64,000 bases of DNA from Marinobacter iranensis (GCF_029207565.1 NZ_JANCMW010000003.1:1-64000), one strand, 5' to 3'. Shown: positions 46,020 to 53,207, numbered from the stretch's first letter. Numbers and translations are program-made. The notes: generated from the sequence alone by a model not told the origin.

Positions 46020-47177
46020 TCACGCGCCGTCGCCTTCCGTTGATGTGGTGTCCAGGTAACTCCTTCTTTCGGTCCGTTCCCCTTCGCGCTGGGGTTCCTT
46101 GTAGCTGTAGTAGGTCACCAGCTTGCCCTCGATGACGCAGTAGGGTTCGCCGGTGCGCTGGAATTTGGCGCAGATGCGGCTGTGGATCTTGCGGGTGCCA
46201 TTCTCGCCCCAGATCCAGTACACGCCGTTGACCTTGCCGACGATGCGCCACTTGTCGGAGACCGGCAGCCAGCCGGGTTCGATTTCAAAAGCCACCTGGT
46301 GGGTGGCGCGGGCTTCCTGGTTGGAGGTTGCCCGGACTCGGGTGGATGGTTGTATCCGCGCGCTGGTGTTGTCGGCGGTTCGGACGGTTTGCGCTGATGA
46401 TTGTTGTGTTGGTGTATCGGGTGTTGGCTCGGTGTCGGGTTCGCCGGTGCTGAAGTAGGCCACGACTTTCATGACGCCGAACGCCATGATCAGGATGGCA
46501 GCCGGGACACCGAACTTGATCAGCGGGTGCTTGAGGACGTTGGCGCGGTCGTCGGCTTTCTCTTCCATGCCGGCGGCGAAGTCGGTTTTGTTCCTGGTGT
46601 GGCTCTTGTAGTACTGGTAGATGTCCGGCTTGTAGCTGCCGTAGAGCTGGCGCATGGGTTTGCCGGGTTTCTGGCCGGTGGCGGCGCCCATGTAGACATC
46701 CACTCGATACTTGTTCTTCTGGCCGATGGCGGTCAGTTTGACGGCGCGGTAGGTTTCTTCCACCAGGCCCCGGACAAAGGCGCAGAGCTGGGCCAGGTCC
46801 TGGGTGACCAGGACGATTTCGTTGGTGCGGCCGTCCTCGCCGACGTTGTGGCGGTGTTCGGTGAAGAACTCCTTTTCGTGCTGGGGGATGTTGGTGGCTT
46901 TCATGCCGCTCTTCCAGAAGCGCCAGGCTTCGTCGATGATCCAGATGACGCCGGCGGGGTGGCGTTCCAGGTCGAAGAAGCCGGGGTCGTCTTCGGCGTC
47001 TTTGTTGTCGAACAGGGTGACCCGCCCTTTGGGGAAATCGTCCGAGAGTCGGCCGAGCTTGAGCGGGATGTTGGTGATGATGTGGCGGCCGGATTCCAGG
47101 GCGGGGATGACGACGTTCTCGACGACGCCGTAGCTTTTGCCCGATCCTGGCAGGCCGGCGTATCCGACAATGGACAT
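46020..47177 (-). CDS. zot: Zot/pI-like phage assembly ATPase
   Basis: 385 residues. N-terminal P-loop ATPase (Walker A GLPGSGKS at residues 8-15; Walker B-type VIWIIDEAWRFW near 75-86). One transmembrane helix (about 238-258, FGVPAAILIMAFGVMKVVAYF) divides it from a periplasmic C-terminal domain rich in Thr/Gln/Arg. This is the inner-membrane motor that extrudes filamentous phage. The name Zot is inherited from the CTX phage protein; nothing here indicates a host toxin. Three bases separate it from the pVI gene. Confidence 0.92.
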   Translation of the reverse strand: MSIVGYAGLPGSGKSYGVVENVVIPALESGRHIITNIPLKLGRLSDDFPKGRVTLFDNKDAEDDPGFFDLERHPAGVIWIIDEAWRFWKSGMKATNIPQHEKEFFTEHRHNVGEDGRTNEIVLVTQDLAQLCAFVRGLVEETYRAVKLTAIGQKNKYRVDVYMGAATGQKPGKPMRQLYGSYKPDIYQYYKSHTRNKTDFAAGMEEKADDRANVLKHPLIKFGVPAAILIMAFGVMKVVAYFSTGEPDTEPTPDTPTQQSSAQTVRTADNTSARIQPSTRVRATSNQEARATHQVAFEIEPGWLPVSDKWRIVGKVNGVYWIWGENGTRKIHSRICAKFQRTGEPYCVIEGKLVTYYSYKEPQREGERTERRSYLDTTSTEGDGA

Positions 47178-47180
47178 GAC

Positions 47181-47459
47181 TTAGCCTATAAACGGGATGC
47201 GACGGAGCAGGAACCGGGCAACCAGGGCGGAGGTGACCGCACCGAGTCCGTACTGGAATTCCATGATGGTGAGGAAGTACAGCATGTCGCCGGTGAAGCC
47301 GGAGCTGAGCGTTTGAGGGTCCACGATGTCGATGGGCGGCAGCATGTCGAGCGCCAGCTCCAATACCTCGAACGCGGCCCAGAAGATGATTCTCGGCACG
47401 AGAAGAACCACTTCGATCCAGAAATCAATCACGGATTGGAGTATGTCACTCATGATCAA
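47181..47459 (-). CDS. DUF2523 / pVI-like minor coat protein
   Basis: 92 residues with three hydrophobic stretches (about 8-33, 45-70, 72-90), matching the DUF2523 family that acts as the pVI-type cap protein in Pf-like phages. Its ATG overlaps the stop of the pIII-like gene by four bases. It directly precedes zot, as in other inoviruses. Confidence 0.8.
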   Translation of the reverse strand: MIMSDILQSVIDFWIEVVLLVPRIIFWAAFEVLELALDMLPPIDIVDPQTLSSGFTGDMLYFLTIMEFQYGLGAVTSALVARFLLRRIPFIG

Positions 47460-48922
47460 GCCCTCAGGAATGCGTAGATGGCGATGCCGGTCCAGAAGAA
47501 CATGAAGATCACGGAGAAGGTGCCCCGATATTCTTCCAGGATGTCGCAGTGGATGTTCATCGGTATGGCCTGCCAGTAATCGGTGGCCGGGATGGTCCAG
47601 ACCGGGCAGGTGGTTTGCGATGGGATGTCTGTCAGGCCGCTGACGGACTGGATCAGTTCATGGCCGAGAACGGCGGAACTGAAACTTGATGCGGTTTCGG
47701 TCAGTGTCGGTATGCCGAGCAGGCCTTCGGTGTTGAACCCCTCGTCAGGCGCCTCGAACTGTTCGTTCAGGTCGGCGATGCCGTCGGCGGTGTTCTTGGT
47801 ATTTTCTTTGATGTCAGCCAGGTCGCTGAGGTAATCCTCGCCCTGGTCGTTCTTGAGGCCTTCGCCGCCACCTCCGGAGCCACCGCCTCCACCGCCGCCA
47901 AGTTCTCCGTTTTCGCCCATTTGCTTTAAGGCGCCGACGTTATTGGCGATGTCCTTGACGGCGTTTTCGATGTTGCCCAGGTGTTGGTTGGAGGTGTCGG
48001 TTTTGCGGTTGCCTTCGTTGATGGCGTCAACGACTTTGTCGAGACCCTTGTTGACGGCGTCGGGGTCGTTCTCGCGCTGGTATTCGTCGGGTTCGCCGTC
48101 CCCGTCGGTGTCGGTGTTGGGTGGGTTCTCTTCTTCTTCCGGCTCTTCAGGTTTGTTGGTCAGGGGCTCGCAGACGAAGCCGTAGTCATCGACCACGCTG
48201 ATGGAGTCACCTTTGCACTTGGGGACGCCGTAGTCTTCGGCGATGCAGCGTAGCTCGCCATTCACCAGGCCGATCTGTCCAGGCTTGTCGCCGGAGCACT
48301 GGTCGATGTCGCCGCAGAAGTTGATGGGGCTCTTGCCGTAGCCCTGGACGATCTGGCCGCGGTAGTCGGGGCTGTCGCTGTTGCACTCGTTGGGTTCTTC
48401 GGGCGGCGGCAGGCAGGCGCCGTTCAGTTGGCCGTGTTCGCATTCCAGTTCGCACAGGCCGTTGCTGGGGTTATGCACCTGGCCGTTTTCCTTGCATTCT
48501 TCGGGCGTCTGGTCCGGGAGTTGGCAGCGGGGGTTCTGGTCTTCGCCGGCGTCTTCCCAGCCGTTCGCGCAGGTACAGGTTTCGAGGGGTTGTTCACCGG
48601 TGATGGGGTTCTTTTCGTGTTGCCAAGCTTCGTTGCATTGTTCGGGCTTGTAGTAGTTGGTGACTTGGGCCAGAAAGCGGTCGAACTGGTCCTTAGCGGT
48701 ACAACCTTGCGAGTAGCGGCCTTCGGCATTGGGTTCGCTGGGGTCGTGCATGTCGATATGGTCGTAGGACTGGCCGACGTCGGTCAGCCAGGCTTCACAG
48801 GATTCGCGGGCGGTTCCATAACGATACTGGTCCCGGCCGTATTGATAATCCCAGGCCGAGAAGGCTTCGGTTGAAAGGAGGCAGAGCCACAGGATCAGAC
48901 ATCCTTGAACAGATAGACGCAT
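47456..48922 (-). CDS. pIII-like adsorption/minor coat protein
   Basis: 488 residues from ATG 48922 (MRLSVQGCL). A signal peptide (about 1-22) precedes a cysteine-rich region with about 18 cysteines (residues 42-251, including TCTCANGW and CELECEHG). Then come an acidic run with DTDGDGEPDEY (271-281, like a thrombospondin type 3 calcium motif), a helical segment, a pure glycine linker (342-353) and a C-terminal transmembrane anchor (FSVIFMFFWTGIAIYAFL). This is the layout of phage receptor-binding pIII proteins: surface domains, glycine linker, membrane/virion anchor. Confidence 0.85.
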   Translation of the reverse strand: MRLSVQGCLILWLCLLSTEAFSAWDYQYGRDQYRYGTARESCEAWLTDVGQSYDHIDMHDPSEPNAEGRYSQGCTAKDQFDRFLAQVTNYYKPEQCNEAWQHEKNPITGEQPLETCTCANGWEDAGEDQNPRCQLPDQTPEECKENGQVHNPSNGLCELECEHGQLNGACLPPPEEPNECNSDSPDYRGQIVQGYGKSPINFCGDIDQCSGDKPGQIGLVNGELRCIAEDYGVPKCKGDSISVVDDYGFVCEPLTNKPEEPEEEENPPNTDTDGDGEPDEYQRENDPDAVNKGLDKVVDAINEGNRKTDTSNQHLGNIENAVKDIANNVGALKQMGENGELGGGGGGGSGGGGEGLKNDQGEDYLSDLADIKENTKNTADGIADLNEQFEAPDEGFNTEGLLGIPTLTETASSFSSAVLGHELIQSVSGLTDIPSQTTCPVWTIPATDYWQAIPMNIHCDILEEYRGTFSVIFMFFWTGIAIYAFLRA

Positions 48923-48969
48923 AGTGCGGCCCCCATCATGAAGAATGTCCAATCCCATAGCTCTGCCAT
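48895..48969 (-). CDS. 24-residue hydrophobic peptide, candidate pVII/pIX-like tip protein
   Basis: Very short gene: MAELWDWTFFMMGAALCVYL, then FKDV and a stop. It has a strong ribosome site (GGAGAG, about eight bases before the ATG) in the gap between the major coat gene and pIII, and overlaps the pIII start by 28 bases. One central hydrophobic helix with an acidic N-terminus and a lysine near the end resembles the tip proteins pVII and pIX (about 30 residues) of Ff phages. The assignment is by size, hydrophobicity and position only. Confidence 0.6.
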   Translation of the reverse strand: MAELWDWTFFMMGAALCVYLFKDV

Positions 48970-48979
48970 TGGTGCTCTC

Positions 48980-49180
48980 CTACTTGATCATGCTCAGCAG
49001 GAGGCGGCCGCCTTTGCGGACCACGTAGAAGCCGGCCAGGACACCGACCACGGCGATGACGCCGGTGATTTCACCGGAGAAGTCCAGGCCGCCGGTCATG
49101 GTGGACCAGTCGGCGGCAGCGGCGGGGCCGGCTACCAGGGTGAAGGCCATTGCGGCCAGGGTAATCAGGTGCTTTTTCAT
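48980..49180 (-). CDS. major coat protein (pVIII-like)
   Basis: 66-residue precursor. The signal peptide (MKKHLITLAAMAFTLVAG, cleavage after PAAAA) leaves a mature protein of about 44 residues: an acidic/polar N-terminus (DWSTMTGGLDFSGE), a hydrophobic helix (ITGVIAVVGVLAGFYVV) and a basic C-terminus (RKGGRLLLSMIK). That is the standard filamentous phage coat design, with the basic end facing the DNA. Confidence 0.9.
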   Translation of the reverse strand: MKKHLITLAAMAFTLVAGPAAAADWSTMTGGLDFSGEITGVIAVVGVLAGFYVVRKGGRLLLSMIK

Positions 49181-49189
49181 GGCATTACC

Positions 49190-49399
49190 TCACTTCAGCA
49201 TTTTCAGGAGTTGACGGCCGCCCCATGCGACCGCCATTAAGGGCAAGGTCACGCTGAAGCCATGGAAGATGGCCTCGGCGATCATTGCCGGGGTGTACTC
49301 GACGGGGGCCGTGTACACCACCTGGGTGATGGCGCCGGTGCAGTCCCAGCCAGTAGCTGTGAGTGTCCAGTCGCCGTCACACAGGATTGCTTTGCTCAC
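49190..49399 (-). CDS. small membrane protein related to the major coat
   Basis: 69 residues without an obvious cleavable signal. A polar N-terminus with three cysteines/tryptophans (ILCDGDWTLTATGWDC) is followed by one hydrophobic helix (IFHGFSVTLPLMAVAW) and the C-terminal GGRQLLKMLK. This end matches GGRLLLSMIK of the adjacent coat protein. It lies nine bases upstream of the coat gene and is probably a coat-like minor structural protein. Confidence 0.7.
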   Translation of the reverse strand: MSKAILCDGDWTLTATGWDCTGAITQVVYTAPVEYTPAMIAEAIFHGFSVTLPLMAVAWGGRQLLKMLK

Positions 49400-49419
49400 C
49401 GGTCAGTCTCCTTTTCCGG

Positions 49420-49716
49420 TTACGCGGTTTTCTTGGTGACGTCCTGGGGTTTCATGTCCAGGGCCTTGAAGGTGATCTTCCCGCCCTGCCCGGCTTTCAT
49501 CTGGGCTTTGACGGTGAACATGGCCGGCAGGCGTTCGGCGTGGTTGCGCAGCTGGTCGATGTGTTTCCAGTCGCAGGCGATTTTCATGACTTCGTTGCCG
49601 ACGCGGTTGTCGTCGTCAGCCTCTGCCGGGGAGTAAGCCCACAGGGAGCCGCCTCGGTTGCCGTCGATGTCGTAGCGGGTGGCGCCGATGATCATCAGGT
49701 TCAGGTAGTTTTCCAT
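49420..49716 (-). CDS. phage single-stranded DNA-binding protein (gene V-like)
   Basis: 98 residues starting MENYLNLMIIGATRYDIDG, in the position of the Pf gene V product (upstream of the coat genes). The N-terminal half is beta-rich with aromatic residues (Y, W) suited to stacking with bases, and the C-terminus is basic (KPQDVTKKTA). It is expected to coat newly made ssDNA before Zot-driven export. Identified mainly by position and size. Confidence 0.7.
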   Translation of the reverse strand: MENYLNLMIIGATRYDIDGNRGGSLWAYSPAEADDDNRVGNEVMKIACDWKHIDQLRNHAERLPAMFTVKAQMKAGQGGKITFKALDMKPQDVTKKTA

Positions 49717-50047
49717 GGTGTTTGTCCTCTGGTTTTGGTTTCGTGTTGCTGTTGCTTGGGTTGTGAATCCCGGGTGCTCCGGGCGGTTTAAAACTGGGTG
49801 ATGCGACCCCTTCCGGGGCGGGCTCTACTCGCTGCGCTCCTGGGCACTAAGGTGCCCACCCTTACGGGTGACGATCCCTGTCGCCTGCCGCGCTCCGCTT
49901 GCCTCTTGTGCTCATGGCTCGGAATCAAGGGGCGGCCGTCCTCCCCCGACATCCTCACCACTCTTTGTGCGCACTGTGGACCAGCCAGTGACCGCCACAA
50001 GGCCAGGGGGCCTTTGGCCCTGGCGCTGCGCGCCAGCCTTGCAGCGC
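49717..50047. other. GC-rich intergenic region with hairpins, candidate phage origin/packaging region
   Basis: 331 bases with several short stems: GGGCACTAAGGTGCCC (49848-49863 region), CCCTTACGGG, GGGGGCCTTTGGCCC and GGCGCTGCGCGCC. Open frames cross it on both strands but are low-complexity Arg/Ala/Pro-rich and lack ribosome sites, so I call no gene. Filamentous phages keep their origins and packaging hairpin in such a region. No nick-site consensus was recognised. Confidence 0.35.
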
Positions 50048-50314
50048 TCACTGTCCGGCCCCCTGATCGTGCGCGAGTGGTGACGATGACGGGGGCGGAC
50101 TCGAAGGCTGTTCAGGGGGTTGGGCCTGAAAGCCAAGATCCGGGCAGCCGGCCTCTAGCCAGGAGCGCAGGACCGCACCACCGAGGGTCCAGAGATCTGT
50201 TCCCCTCTGGACGGCTTCCTGTTGCAGCTGGAGGTAACAGGAGCTTGGGGCGCTGACGTAGAAGCGGCGTTCCTTGTCGTCGGGTTTGGTTTTTCTCGGG
50301 GGGATGTGGCTCAT
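50048..50314 (-). CDS. hypothetical phage protein
   Basis: 88 residues from ATG 50314 (MSHIPPRKTKPDDKERRFYV). A basic N-terminus, a helical centre (SCYLQLQQEAVQRGTDLWTLGGAVLRSWLEAG) and a Pro/Ser-rich tail (PPEQPSSPPPSSSP). The centre resembles a ribbon-helix-helix or short helical DNA-binding unit, but no family is certain. ATGA overlap with the preceding gene. Confidence 0.6.
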   Translation of the reverse strand: MSHIPPRKTKPDDKERRFYVSAPSSCYLQLQQEAVQRGTDLWTLGGAVLRSWLEAGCPDLGFQAQPPEQPSSPPPSSSPLAHDQGAGQ

Positions 50315-50619
50315 AGGTCGGTCTCCGTGACGTTGGGAAGGTCCAGGGTTCCGCAGTCCCAGGCGTCGCGCAGTTGGATCAGGCGATCGAAGGCCGGGCT
50401 GTGGTGGTTGCTGGCTTCCAGTTCGTGGATCAGGGCGTCGGTAAAGCCGGCTTTGCAGCGGGCCAGGTAGTCGCACGGGTAGTCGGTGCGAACGTCCTGC
50501 AGGTGGTTGAGGCGCTGCAGGAGGGTGTCTAAAAGGCCTTCCAGGGCATCCGGGGTGAGTGCAGAGGACGGGCTTGGACCCTGGAAGGCAAAACTGGGGT
50601 TCGGGTTCCGGTGTGTCAT
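50311..50619 (-). CDS. hypothetical phage protein
   Basis: 102 residues, helix-rich, with two cysteines (YPCDYLARCKAGF) and no recognised domain. It sits in an overlapping chain of small early genes (ATGA overlap downstream, four-base overlap upstream), the place where Pf phages carry PA0718/PA0719-like genes of unknown function. Confidence 0.6.
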   Translation of the reverse strand: MTHRNPNPSFAFQGPSPSSALTPDALEGLLDTLLQRLNHLQDVRTDYPCDYLARCKAGFTDALIHELEASNHHSPAFDRLIQLRDAWDCGTLDLPNVTETDL

Positions 50620-50894
50620 GCCTGTGCCCTCACGTGTTCGGCCGCGTGGGTGGCGGCCCAGGTGTTAAAATCGGTGACGGTGCTCTGGAGCGTGAAGCGG
50701 CTCAGGGCGTTGACGCAGTCCATGGCGAAGTTGAACAGGTCGTTGTCGAGCTCGTTGAAGGCGTCGGCCATGCCCAGCAGTTTGGTGATGCTGTCGCAGT
50801 AGGCATCCCATTCGCCGGTGTTGTAGAGGTGCACGGCGACATTGACGACGGACTGGATGCTTTGCTGTTTGCGCTGACGGAGGGCCGGGGTCAT
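50616..50894 (-). CDS. hypothetical phage protein
   Basis: 92 residues from ATG 50894 (MTPALRQRKQQSIQSVVNVA), helical throughout and likely cytoplasmic. The ATG overlaps the stop of the excisionase-like gene. The same frame is open further upstream, but that part overlaps the excisionase-like gene and lacks a ribosome site. Function unknown. Confidence 0.6.
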   Translation of the reverse strand: MTPALRQRKQQSIQSVVNVAVHLYNTGEWDAYCDSITKLLGMADAFNELDNDLFNFAMDCVNALSRFTLQSTVTDFNTWAATHAAEHVRAQA

Positions 50895-51094
50895 TGCCAA
50901 TCCTCCTTGTCCATCGCCTGCTGGGACAGTGCGGCGATGTTGACCATGCGAACCCGGCCAATCTTTAGGGATGGTAGGTGGCCCTTTTCGATCTGGCCCC
51001 TGACCTGCCCTTCCGTGAGCCCGGTCAGCTGGGCGTAGCGGTCCTGGGTCATGACCGGGGTTGCTAGCAAGATGATTTGTTTTTGCTCGTCCAC
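50891..51094 (-). CDS. excisionase-like small helix-turn-helix protein
   Basis: 67 residues. MTQDRYAQLTGLTEGQVRGQIEKGHLPSLKIGRVRMVNIAAL has the helix-turn-helix plus wing of MerR/AlpA-type excisionases (G-x-L-P-x-x-K-I-G-R-x-R). It is the first gene of the minus-strand phage operon, divergent from the repressor, exactly where Pf phages encode XisF. Expected to control excision and the lytic operon. Confidence 0.75.
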   Translation of the reverse strand: MDEQKQIILLATPVMTQDRYAQLTGLTEGQVRGQIEKGHLPSLKIGRVRMVNIAALSQQAMDKEDWQ

Positions 51095-51188
51095 TGTTTT
51101 GCACTCTGCTACACTGAATTACACACTCATTTATGGTGACCTTATATATGGGCACACCTTATTTCTAAGGATACTTGGAACTAAGTAC
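51095..51188. promoter_or_regulatory. divergent phage control region
   Basis: 94 AT-rich bases between the excisionase-like gene and the repressor gene. TTGGAACTAAGTACATG and GTACTTAGTTCC-type repeats and TATATA (51145-51150) are visible. Promoters for both directions and the repressor operators should lie here, but I cannot assign hexamers with confidence. Confidence 0.55.
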
Positions 51189-51464
51189 ATGTCAAGCGAA
51201 TTAGCGAAAAAAGTTCGACTGATTCGTGAGGCCGAGACGAGCGGAAGAGCCGAGTTCTGCGAGATCATTGGCGTTGCGAAAAAAACGCTCGAAGGGATGG
51301 AGCAAACAGGGCGAATACCGAGAGGGGATCTACTGGAGAGGGTTTGTCAGACCTGGCCGAAGTACACGCTTTGGCTTATGACCGGCAAGACCGACGAATC
51401 ATGCGGTCAGATCGATCCCGAAACAGAAGTTGCTAGAAGAGAACACAGCCTGAAAACAGGATAG
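51189..51464 (+). CDS. phage repressor (C-type helix-turn-helix protein)
   Basis: 91 residues from ATG 51189. SGRAEFCEIIGVAKKTLEGMEQTGRIPRGDLLERVCQ forms a Cro/CI-like helix-turn-helix (about residues 15-55), followed by the WPKYTLWLMTGKT segment seen in Pf-phage C repressors and Bacteroides-type small regulators. It is the only early gene on the plus strand and faces the lytic operon, so it probably maintains lysogeny. Confidence 0.78.
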   Translation: MSSELAKKVRLIREAETSGRAEFCEIIGVAKKTLEGMEQTGRIPRGDLLERVCQTWPKYTLWLMTGKTDESCGQIDPETEVARREHSLKTG

Positions 51465-52185
51465 GTTTCAGCCTGGCGGCAAGAATCGCCAGTTCCTGGT
51501 ATGGAGACCGACGAGGGGAACGATAAAAATAAAAGGGCTGGCCGTCGAAGTGTGTGGTGACGGTTTCAGGCATGGTTATAGGAAAACTACAACCGAGCAT
51601 AAAATAGGAGAATCAAGCCTCAGCAAAAGAAAGCACTTCCATAGATAAGCTCCCAGCCATCCACCGGTGGTAGATTGACATTAATGTCAAACTCGCTTCA
51701 TTACGCATACCTGCCCCCCGATCAACAGTCTGACTCCCGATATTTCCGAATTCAAAGGCTCTACAAGCTAATGTGCCCTCCCCAAAGATGCGGGCATTAA
51801 TAGGTAATTGGATCGTTTTGCATTGACGAACGAGGCCACGATTCGTTGGACGAATAGAATAGTGATGTAGCGATGGACCGTGAATTAGTAACGATCGGAG
51901 AAGCTGAAAGCAATGCAGTAGGAATGACAGGAAAGCGAGATAATACTAGCTGCACGGGAAAGGGAGTGTAATGCGAAAAATGATAGTGGTGAGGAACAAA
52001 GGCTTCAATGGGGAGGGAATGCGGGGAAATAGCGGAAATGCGGGAAATGCGGGAAATGCGGGAAATGCGGGAAATGCGGGAAATGCGGGAAATGCGGGAA
52101 AACCCGGGAATTGTAATACTGAGACTTCCGTGACGGGTCACAAAAGTTAATAGCAGAGAGATCAAATAATTTTACTGAGAAGGGT
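51465..52185. other. AT-rich non-coding stretch with tandem repeats
   Basis: Roughly 720 bases with no gene supported by a ribosome site. Base composition is clearly lower in GC than the phage core. It contains the 9-bp repeat array (52022-52103) and ends at a promoter-like sequence for the tRNA-like gene. The open frame on the minus strand (51797-52165) merely reads the repeat as RIS/FPH units. Confidence 0.5.
52022..52103. repeat. 9-bp tandem repeat array (CGGGAAATG)
   Basis: Six perfect contiguous copies of CGGGAAATG at 52041-52094, preceded by two degenerate copies (52022-52040) and followed by a degenerate one (CGGGAAAAC). Units abut with no spacers, so this is not a CRISPR. The length is nearly one helical turn, so repeats would lie on the same DNA face, as for iterons or multiple protein-binding sites. 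Confidence 0.85.
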
Positions 52186-52196
52186 TGCAACAACCC
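52182..52196 (+). other. small hairpin
   Basis: GGGTTG-CAA-CAACCC, six base pairs, overlapping the candidate -35 element of the tRNA-like gene. Significance unknown. Confidence 0.4.
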
Positions 52197-52213
52197 CGCA
52201 TCTTATGTATAGT
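52185..52213 (+). promoter_or_regulatory. probable sigma-70 promoter for tRNA-like gene
   Basis: TTGCAA (52185-52190), 17-base spacer, TATAGT (52208-52213). Spacing is ideal and each hexamer has four matches to consensus. It reads toward the tRNA-like gene starting at 52286. Confidence 0.55.
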
Positions 52214-52285
52214 TAATAATAAGAAAGGGCCACCTCTCAAGGCAGCCCTATCTTATAAGCAAAATCCCGGTTACCGGGTTGTACA

Positions 52286-52378
52286 GGTAGGCTGGCTGAG
52301 CGGCTTAAAGCGTCCGACTTATAATCGGAAGAGGTGCTAGACCCACCTCCGAGGGTTCGAATCCCTCGCCTACCGCCA
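52286..52378 (+). tRNA. class II tRNA with UAU anticodon on a serine-type body
   Basis: 93-base cloverleaf with encoded CCA. Acceptor GGTAGGC/GCCTACC perfectly paired; D stem GCT/AGC; anticodon stem TCCGA/TCGGA with loop CTTATAA, so the anticodon is TAT (52320-52322), which reads AUA (Ile). The variable arm is long (stem GAGGTG/CACCTC), found only in Ser, Leu and bacterial Tyr tRNAs. Discriminator G73 and the D arm (GGCTGAGCGGCTTAA) match tRNA-Ser. Seryl-tRNA synthetase ignores the anticodon, so this tRNA might insert serine at AUA. Charging is not provable from sequence. Confidence 0.85.
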
Positions 52379-52449
52379 CATAATATGACGGGGTTCTCGA
52401 TATAAGCTTGAGAGCCTCCTGTTGTAAACTCAGCTCTGGAGCTAAGTCT

Positions 52450-53004
52450 GTGACCGATATTATTGAGAAGCACTTGGATTTTGTCAAGGAACAAATTCAG
52501 ATCCAAGAAAAGCTTGCCGAAAAATTTGGCAACAAAGAGTACAGAAAAAACCTACATTTGGGCTCAGCCAAAAAGTTTAGCGACTTGTATGACGATTTAC
52601 TGACTCTCCAGAAACAGCTGGATGGATCTAGCGGCTCCGCACCTCTTGACTCCCCTCAGATTGAGCTAAATTATGAAGACGTCGAAGGCCTGCCAGAAGA
52701 ACTCCTCCAAGAACTGAGCTTTTCTGAATCAGACAAGCTAGATTTTAAGATTCAGAAAATAATCGATGAAAATGGTGGAATGGCCTCTCTAGACAAGATC
52801 ATTGTGGCACTCTACAAAGAAACAGGAGAGATCCACAAGCGCACAAGCATGACTTCGAAGCTTTACCGGATGGCTCAGAAAGATGCCGTTTTCTCTGTCC
52901 CCGGACGGAAAGGTGTTTATTCCACCAAGCCTGTTACTACATCGAAAGAACCCTCTGAGCAAAAAAGGGAAGAGGCTATCGACCAAGAAGAGTTTTATGA
53001 GTAA
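52450..53004 (+). CDS. hypothetical protein with C-terminal winged-helix-like region
   Basis: 184 residues from GTG 52450, with GGAG about 11 bases upstream. The N-terminal half is a coiled-coil-like helix (IIEKHLDFVKEQIQIQEKLAEKFG), then a Ser/Pro linker. The C-terminal part (about 110-165: MASLDKIIVALYKETGEIHKRTSMTSKLYRMAQKDAVFSVPGRKGVYS) looks like a HARE/winged-helix domain. It lies 72 bases after the tRNA-like gene and may be co-transcribed. It contains an AUA codon at 52759-52761. No function known. Confidence 0.7.
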   Translation: MTDIIEKHLDFVKEQIQIQEKLAEKFGNKEYRKNLHLGSAKKFSDLYDDLLTLQKQLDGSSGSAPLDSPQIELNYEDVEGLPEELLQELSFSESDKLDFKIQKIIDENGGMASLDKIIVALYKETGEIHKRTSMTSKLYRMAQKDAVFSVPGRKGVYSTKPVTTSKEPSEQKREEAIDQEEFYE

Positions 53005-53207
53005 AAGACCACTTTTGAAGATCATGTCAGAACTCTCGCTGAAGTCACACCACTATGCAGGTGTCGCGCTTGCCAGACATCCTTGCCGGCGGTGAGCTCC
53101 GGTCTTCCTGACCAAACAGCTCGATGCCAGTTTACTGTTCCTGGTGTTGATTCTTAGAGGACTTGTCTTAAAGTAGTGTGAGAGAACGCTTACACCGTAT
53201 TTCCTGG
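53005..53207. other. short non-coding gap
   Basis: 203 bases between the winged-helix-like gene and the SRAP pseudogene. No gene, clear promoter or terminator is seen. Confidence 0.3.

Noticed and set aside
45904..46251. N-terminal extension of the replication initiation protein
   Set aside because: It overlaps the Zot gene, is low-complexity Arg/Gly/Gln sequence, and the conserved protein starts at ATG 45903.
46020..47177. Zot as a host-damaging toxin
   Set aside because: The P-loop ATPase and single membrane helix fit the phage assembly motor pI; the toxin name is historical.
49788..50256. Overlapping open frames on both strands in the phage intergenic region
   Set aside because: Both lack ribosome sites, are low-complexity and have no recognised domain; the region looks structural.
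52022..52103. Possible CRISPR array
   Set aside because: The 9-bp units abut directly with no spacers, and no cas genes are present.
51797..52165. Minus-strand open frame reading the repeat array as RIS/FPH repeats
   Set aside because: It has no ribosome site, and its apparent protein repeats are only the translation of the 9-bp DNA repeat.
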